From an uncultured bacterium (GTDB lineage Bacteria > Actinomycetota > Coriobacteriia > Coriobacteriales > Coriobacteriaceae), in assembly GCA_905214465.1 (NCBI GenBank), contig CAJMMD010000043.1:1-9482 (forward strand): a DNA stretch of 9,482 nt, given 5' to 3'. Below are positions 5,227-9,482 of the stretch, piece by piece. Both the position numbers and the translations under genes were made by a program. The stretch's first letter is position 1, and every line of letters begins with the position of its first letter. The notes beneath the pieces were generated by a model, which saw only the letters and a list, made by a program, of their open reading frames with translations, was not told where the DNA came from and searched no databases.

Positions 5227-6867
5227 ATGATCGAAATCACCCAAGTCAACGCGTCGCTCGATGAAGCCCGCGATGAAAATGCCTGCCTCATTGTTGGCAA
5301 GCGAGTCGCCAAGCGCGTCCTACGTTGCAAGGACTCCGAGATCAAGTCCATCGAGCTCCACCGCAAGTCAATCGACGCTCGCAAAAAACGAGACGTCCAT
5401 TTTATCCTGAGCTTTCGTGTTGAGCTGACTAGTCCCCACCTCGAGCGAGAAGCGGTCGACAGCGTTACCGAGCGTGACCGCTCGCGCGTACGCGCGATAG
5501 AAGACGATGGGCCTTCATTCCCCTCCCCCGTCTCCGACGCGCCTCAAGAACGCCCCGTCGTTGTCGGCGCCGGATGCGCCGGCCTTTTCGCTGCGCTCAC
5601 GCTCGCCGAAGCAGGTCTTAAGCCCTTGCTTATCGAGCGCGGCGACCCGGCATTTCGCCGCTCGCAGGCGATCGACCTCTTTCTAAAGGAGCGCATCCTC
5701 GACCCCGAGAGCAATATTCAGTTTGGTCTGGGCGGCGCAGGGACCTTCTCGGACGGCAAGCTCAATACGGGAACAAAAAATCCCGTCCATCGCCTTATCC
5801 TCGAAACCTTCGTCGAGGCGGGTGCGCCCCGCGATATTCTGTGGGATGCCAAGCCGCACATTGGCTCCGACATCCTTCCCAAGGTTGTCACCGCTATATC
5901 CCAGCGCATCGAGCAGCTCGGAGGTGTCGTCCGTTATCGAACGAAGCTCGTCGACATTCGCACCGACGCGTCTGGCGCCATCACCGGTATTGATGTCCAA
6001 TCGTCCCAAGACGCCACTTACGAGCCAATCGAGACAAGGCACCTCATCCTCGCCTGCGGGCATTCTGCTCGCGATATTTTTGAGCTCCTTAAGGACCACA
6101 ACGTGGCCCTCGCACAAAAGACCTTTGCCATGGGCGTTCGCATCGAGCATCCGCAACGCGACATCGACCGAGCCCAATATGGAGCCTCGGCGGGACATCC
6201 AGCGCTCGGGGCGGCCCCCTACAAACTTGTTGCCCATCTTCCCAACGGCCGCAGCGTGTTCTCGTTTTGCATGTGCCCCGGCGGACAGGTTGTTGCCGCC
6301 TCTTCAGAACCGTGCCATCTGTGCGTCAACGGGGCCAGTCTCAATGCCCGCGACGGACGCAACGCAAATGCCGCCCTGCTCGTTAACGTCACGCCTGAGG
6401 ACCTTCCCAACGATAACCCGCTCGCCGGCATCGAGCTCCAGCGTGCCTGCGAGGCGGCCGCCTATCGCCTGGGCGGTTCCAACTGGAACGCACCGGCACA
6501 ACTCGTCGGAGATTTCCTCGCAGGACGCGCCAGCAAGGCGCCCGGAAAGGTAAAGCCCACCTATCCGCTCGGTGTGACCTGGACGGCAATTGACGAAGCC
6601 CTACCGCAGCATATCGTCGAGTCGCTCCGCCTGGGACTTCCCCTACTCGGAAAAAAGCTACGAGGCTACGACCGTCCCGATGCCGTTCTTACCGGCGTGG
6701 AGACTCGTTCGAGCTCACCGGTCACTGTCACCCGAGACCAAACGTGCCATGCCGTGTCGACCCCGGGTCTCTACCCTTGCGGTGAGGGAGCTGGATATGC
6801 CGGCGGCATCATGAGCGCGGCCACCGACGGCATTCGTTGTGCCGAAGCCCTGATCGCAGACCTCTAA
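5227..6867 (+). CDS. FAD-dependent dehydrogenase of the COG2509 type
   Basis: A 546-residue protein with the layout of the COG2509 'uncharacterized FAD-dependent dehydrogenase' family. A small N-terminal domain of about 75 residues contains the family-typical RKSIDARKKRDVHF segment. Then comes an FAD Rossmann fold with GAGCAG at 114-119 and the ribose-binding E137 (LLIERG). The conserved block QFGLGGAGTFSDGKLNTGTKN follows near 165-183, and later FCMCPGGQVVAASSEP (C348, C350). The C-terminal FAD motif YPCGEGAGYAGGIMSAATDG completes the flavin site. Length is normal for the family. Cysteines C363 and C366 (PCHLC) follow the conserved CMC closely, making a possible four-cysteine cluster. No signal peptide or membrane helix is seen, so it should be cytoplasmic. 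Members are widespread in anaerobes, but the reaction is not established, so none is assigned. It may be co-transcribed with the flavoprotein gene before it, subject to the intervening hairpin. Confidence 0.9.
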   Translation: MIEITQVNASLDEARDENACLIVGKRVAKRVLRCKDSEIKSIELHRKSIDARKKRDVHFILSFRVELTSPHLEREAVDSVTERDRSRVRAIEDDGPSFPSPVSDAPQERPVVVGAGCAGLFAALTLAEAGLKPLLIERGDPAFRRSQAIDLFLKERILDPESNIQFGLGGAGTFSDGKLNTGTKNPVHRLILETFVEAGAPRDILWDAKPHIGSDILPKVVTAISQRIEQLGGVVRYRTKLVDIRTDASGAITGIDVQSSQDATYEPIETRHLILACGHSARDIFELLKDHNVALAQKTFAMGVRIEHPQRDIDRAQYGASAGHPALGAAPYKLVAHLPNGRSVFSFCMCPGGQVVAASSEPCHLCVNGASLNARDGRNANAALLVNVTPEDLPNDNPLAGIELQRACEAAAYRLGGSNWNAPAQLVGDFLAGRASKAPGKVKPTYPLGVTWTAIDEALPQHIVESLRLGLPLLGKKLRGYDRPDAVLTGVETRSSSPVTVTRDQTCHAVSTPGLYPCGEGAGYAGGIMSAATDGIRCAEALIADL

Positions 6868-6893
6868 CGCACGAATTCCAGCGCGCAAAAGAC

Positions 6894-6929
6894 ACAGGCC
6901 CCAAGCTCCACAGGGAACTCGGGGCCTGT
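6894..6929. terminator. Bidirectional intrinsic terminator between convergent genes
   Basis: ACAGGCCCC (6894-6902) pairs perfectly with GGGGCCTGT (6921-6929). The interior continues the stem with AGCTCC against GGAACT (one mismatch) around an ACAG loop. On the plus strand it is followed by a T-rich stretch (TCACTATTTCTT), and on the minus strand by GTCTTTTG, a four-T run. It begins 26 bp after the stop of the dehydrogenase and 3 bp after the uvrB stop, so one hairpin can end both transcripts. Confidence 0.85.
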
Positions 6930-6932
6930 TCA

Positions 6933-9173
6933 CTATTTCTTAAACCGTGCACCCTGGCGTTTTCTGCCCGATGCGAACGTGGAACCCTTGCGGGCCTGCG
7001 AACGTAAGCGCTCAATCGTCTCGTCCTCAGACGCACCCTCGAGCATCGCTCGAATCTGAACGACGGCATCGCGCAGGCGCGCCGCCTCCTCAAAGTCCAT
7101 GGCAGCAGAAGCGTTACGCATATCCTCTTCCATGGTTTCGACGATCCGCACGAGCTCGTCATGCGGCAGTTCTTCCAACTGCTCCGCAAGTGTCTGCTCG
7201 GGCGCCACCGTTTCCGGCACGCCACCCTCGCCCGACTCATCGGGCGTATAGAATGCGCCATGGCCAAGAGAGTCGCCCTTCGAGCGTCCCTTGGAACCCA
7301 CGGTTTTTTCGGCCTCGGCAATAAAACTTGAGATGTCGTTGATGGCCTTGCGCACCGTCTTGGGCACAATGCCATGCTCTTCGTTATATGCCATCTGAAT
7401 CTCGCGACGGCGCTGCGTCTCCTCGATGGCCTCTTTCATCGAATCGGTCATAACGTCTGCATACATGATGACTTCGCCATCGGCGTTACGGGCCGCGCGG
7501 CCAATCGTCTGAATCAGCGAACGGCGGTTGCGCAAGAAGCCTTCCTTATCGGCATCGAGAATTGCCACCAGTGAGACCTCGGGGAGATCCAAGCCCTCGC
7601 GAAGCAGGTTGATACCAACGAGAACATCGATCTTTCCCTCGCGCAGCGTTCGCAGGATCTCGACACGGTCCATCGTCGCTGTATCGGAGTGCATGTAATT
7701 GACCTTAATGCCGGCATCAAGCAGATGGTCGGTCAGGTCCTCGGCCATGCGCTTGGTGAGCGTGGTCACCAGTACGCGCTCCTTGCGCACCACGCGCTCG
7801 CGAATCTCGTCCTCAAGATCGTCAATCTGCCCACGAACCGGACGCACATCAATCTTGGGGTCGAGCAGACCGGTCGGACGAATAATCTGCTCAACGTCGT
7901 TTTGGCTCACCCGCAGCTCATAGTCGCCCGGCGTGGCCGAAACATAGATGAACTGGGGAATCCTCGCCTCAAACTCATCGAAACGAAGTGGGCGGTTATC
8001 GAGCGCCGAGGGCAGACGAAAACCGTGTTCCACCAGCGTCACCTTACGCGAGCGGTCACCTTCGTGCATGCCGCGAATCTGCGGCACCGTCACATGGCTC
8101 TCATCGATGATGCAGAGCATATCCTTGGGAAAGTAATCGATCAGGGTAAACGGCGGCTCACCCGGCTTGCGACCGTCCAGATGACGCGAGTAGTTCTCGA
8201 TACCGTTACAAAAACCCATGGTCTCGAGCATCTCAAGATCATAATCGGTGCGCTGCTGCAGACGCTGCGCCTCGAGCAACTTATCAGTCGCCTTGAGCTC
8301 GGCCACACGTTTCTCGCACTCTTCGCTGATCGATTTCAGAGCCGCCTTGACCTTCGGCTTCTCGGTCACGTAGTGCGAGGCCGGCCACACGGGGATGGCC
8401 TCGTACTCACGAAGCATCTCTCCGGTGACCTCATCGATCTCGGCAATCAGCTCGACCTCGTCGCCAAAGAACTCAAACCGCAACGGATGCTCGGCATAAG
8501 GCGGATACACGTCGACGACATCGCCACGCACGCGGAACGTGCCGCGCGCCAGGTCATAGTCATTGCGATCATATTGAATGTCGATAAGTGCGTGGATAAA
8601 GTCATCGCGCTCGAGCGGCACCTTCTTGTCGACGTTTGGAGCCAGACCCGCATAGTCCTCAGGAGAGCCAATGCCATAGATACACGAGACCGATGCGACA
8701 ACGATCACATCGCGTCGAGAGAGCAGCGATGCGGTCGCCTGATGTCGCAGCATCTCGACCTCTTCGTTAATCGAGGAGTCTTTCTCGATATATGTATCGC
8801 TTTGCGGCACATACGCCTCGGGCTGATAGTAGTCGTAGTACGAGACAAAGTAGACCACAGCGTTGTTGGGAAAGAACTCTTTGAGCTCGCTCGCAAGCTG
8901 AGCGGCGAGCGTTTTATTGGGAGCCATGACCAGCGTCGGCTTCCCCAGGGCCTCAATAGTCTTAGCCATCGTGAAGGTCTTGCCCGAACCAGTCACGCCC
9001 AGCAAAACCTGATAGCGATCTCCATCCCTCACGCCCTGCACAAGCGACTCAATGGCCTTAGGCTGAGAACCTGCAGGCTCATAAGGAGATACAACCTTAA
9101 ATGGCACCGCAGAGCCCTCAACGCCAAAACGTTTGAGCTCTCCTCCAACACGCTCAACTTCAAATTCCGCCAT
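6933..9173 (-). CDS. uvrB: UvrB, excinuclease ABC subunit B
   Basis: A 746-residue UvrB, the helicase-like damage-verification subunit that receives DNA from UvrA and recruits UvrC. Motifs in order: the entry motif PYEPAGSQPKAI (30-41); Walker A GVTGSGKT (59-66, K65); the tyrosine-rich beta-hairpin YYDYYQPEAYVPQSDTY (112-128) that is inserted behind the damaged strand; SVSCIYGIG; the Walker B box DESH (357-360); helicase motifs V and VI (VGINLLREGLDLPE and QTIGRAARN); and a C-terminal UVR domain at about 670-705 that contacts UvrC. All key residues are present. It is longer than the usual 660-675 residues. There is an N-terminal extension of about 20 residues, a Gly/Pro/Glu-rich linker at 624-669 before the UVR domain, and a basic tail of about 40 residues ending KRQGARFKK. 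The start has an AGGAG 5 nt upstream. It is likely co-transcribed with the transglycosylase gene 51 bp upstream. Confidence 0.98.
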   Translation of the reverse strand: MAEFEVERVGGELKRFGVEGSAVPFKVVSPYEPAGSQPKAIESLVQGVRDGDRYQVLLGVTGSGKTFTMAKTIEALGKPTLVMAPNKTLAAQLASELKEFFPNNAVVYFVSYYDYYQPEAYVPQSDTYIEKDSSINEEVEMLRHQATASLLSRRDVIVVASVSCIYGIGSPEDYAGLAPNVDKKVPLERDDFIHALIDIQYDRNDYDLARGTFRVRGDVVDVYPPYAEHPLRFEFFGDEVELIAEIDEVTGEMLREYEAIPVWPASHYVTEKPKVKAALKSISEECEKRVAELKATDKLLEAQRLQQRTDYDLEMLETMGFCNGIENYSRHLDGRKPGEPPFTLIDYFPKDMLCIIDESHVTVPQIRGMHEGDRSRKVTLVEHGFRLPSALDNRPLRFDEFEARIPQFIYVSATPGDYELRVSQNDVEQIIRPTGLLDPKIDVRPVRGQIDDLEDEIRERVVRKERVLVTTLTKRMAEDLTDHLLDAGIKVNYMHSDTATMDRVEILRTLREGKIDVLVGINLLREGLDLPEVSLVAILDADKEGFLRNRRSLIQTIGRAARNADGEVIMYADVMTDSMKEAIEETQRRREIQMAYNEEHGIVPKTVRKAINDISSFIAEAEKTVGSKGRSKGDSLGHGAFYTPDESGEGGVPETVAPEQTLAEQLEELPHDELVRIVETMEEDMRNASAAMDFEEAARLRDAVVQIRAMLEGASEDETIERLRSQARKGSTFASGRKRQGARFKK

Positions 9174-9177
9174 GGAT

Positions 9178-9204
9178 ACTCCTAACTCATATATCTGCAG
9201 TATA
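9178..9204 (-). promoter_or_regulatory. uvrB ribosome binding site and possible -10 element
   Basis: On the minus strand TAGGAGT (9178-9184) provides the SD for uvrB. TATACT (9199-9204, five of six to TATAAT) lies about 25 bp before the ATG. No convincing -35 is found at 16-18 bp. The leader would be very short, so transcription from the upstream gene may be the main source. No full LexA box is seen here, only a half-site CGAAC at 9230-9234. Confidence 0.4.
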
Positions 9205-9224
9205 CGCAGGCGGCAGGCATAGTC

Positions 9225-9482
9225 CTATACGAACCGATCGGGATAGAGGGTCTTATAGCGAACCCAGGCATTATTGACACGAATCAGATACGCCTGCGTC
9301 TCGGGAAAGGTGATTGCATTATGAAGCGAAGTGCTCTGCTGCGCCCAACCGTCGACATTGCCCATGCCAGCGTTATAGGCAGCAATGGCACTGTCGGTCG
9401 ACCCGTTAAAATACGTTAGAAGATACGAAAGATACGCACAGCCAAACTCGATGTTCGTAGCGGGATCGTTAAGGTTGTCGGC
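9225..9482 (-). CDS. Slt-type lytic transglycosylase, C-terminal part (5' end beyond window)
   Basis: The last 85 codons of a minus-strand gene ending in TAG at 9227-9225. The translation runs ADNLNDPATNIEFGCAYLSY and on to SAIAAYNAGMGNVDGW, ending WVRYKTLYPDRFV. The pattern DPxxNIxxGxxYLxxLLxxF followed by AxAAYNAGxGNVxxW is the second half of the goose-lysozyme-like SLT domain, which cleaves the glycan strands of peptidoglycan to give 1,6-anhydro-muropeptides. The catalytic glutamate lies further N-terminal, beyond the window, so activity cannot be judged. The protein ends soon after the domain, and any signal peptide or membrane anchor is also out of view. It is 51 bp upstream of uvrB on the same strand with no terminator between, suggesting one transcript. 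Cut by the window edge, not broken. Confidence 0.93.
   Translation of the reverse strand, partial: ADNLNDPATNIEFGCAYLSYLLTYFNGSTDSAIAAYNAGMGNVDGWAQQSTSLHNAITFPETQAYLIRVNNAWVRYKTLYPDRFV

Noticed and set aside
7689..9185. A 498-codon open frame on the plus strand, antisense to uvrB
   Set aside because: It lies wholly opposite a clearly functional uvrB. Its protein (MHVIDLNAGIKQ...) has no recognisable domain, and long antisense frames are common opposite GC-biased genes. There is no good SD at its start.
9225..9245. Possible LexA box upstream of uvrB around CGAAC at 9230-9234
   Set aside because: The second half-site GTTCG is absent at the required spacing (the bases there read CGGGA), and the site lies at the end of the transglycosylase coding region.
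1..9482. Mobile element, CRISPR array, defence island, tRNA or rRNA gene
   Set aside because: I found no transposase, integrase, direct-repeat array or cloverleaf candidate. The genes are housekeeping or metabolic, with uniform composition.

Overview
The window looks like a stretch of chromosome from a moderately GC-rich Gram-positive bacterium, most likely an actinobacterium of class Coriobacteriia (Collinsella, Olsenella or a relative). This is an inference. It rests on GC content (roughly 57-60% by eye), strong SD sites of the AAGGAG type, a Gram-positive-type LexA half-site pair, an LtaS-like membrane sulfatase and the general look of the proteins. I cannot fix the genus without a database search.

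Layout. At the left edge is the N-terminal third of a convincing uvrA on the minus strand, cut by the window edge. A 193-bp divergent intergenic region follows, with a good LexA/SOS-type operator. Four plus-strand genes come next: an LtaS-family membrane phosphoglycerol-transferase-like protein (745-2898); a short-form Mrp/ApbC iron-sulfur carrier ATPase (3044-3874); an HI0933/BaiN-type flavoprotein (3875-5146) that begins on the base after the Mrp stop codon, in the same frame; and a COG2509-type FAD-dependent dehydrogenase (5227-6867). A bidirectional terminator hairpin (6894-6929) separates this block from a convergent minus-strand pair: full-length uvrB (6933-9173) and, upstream of it, the C-terminal end of a Slt-type lytic transglycosylase (9225-9482, cut by the right edge).

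How the genes fit together. UvrB and UvrA are partners in nucleotide excision repair. Here they keep the same strand and the uvrB-then-uvrA order often seen in Gram-positive bacteria, but about 6.4 kb of opposite-strand genes lie between their start-to-stop limits. Mrp and the HI0933-type flavoprotein are almost certainly co-transcribed and translationally coupled. The second flavoprotein follows after an 80-bp gap that carries a perfect TATAAT and a strong hairpin, so it may have its own transcript. The transglycosylase and the LtaS-like protein are both envelope enzymes but lie at opposite ends and need not be linked.

All intergenic gaps are under 200 bp. No RNA gene, CRISPR array, insertion sequence, phage gene or long repeat was found. 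The window is mainly housekeeping DNA, and I see no clear new system. The points most worth a second look are the single-stop, same-frame Mrp/flavoprotein junction, the basic insert in the HI0933-type protein, the hairpin between the flavoprotein genes, and the predicted SOS operator before uvrA.
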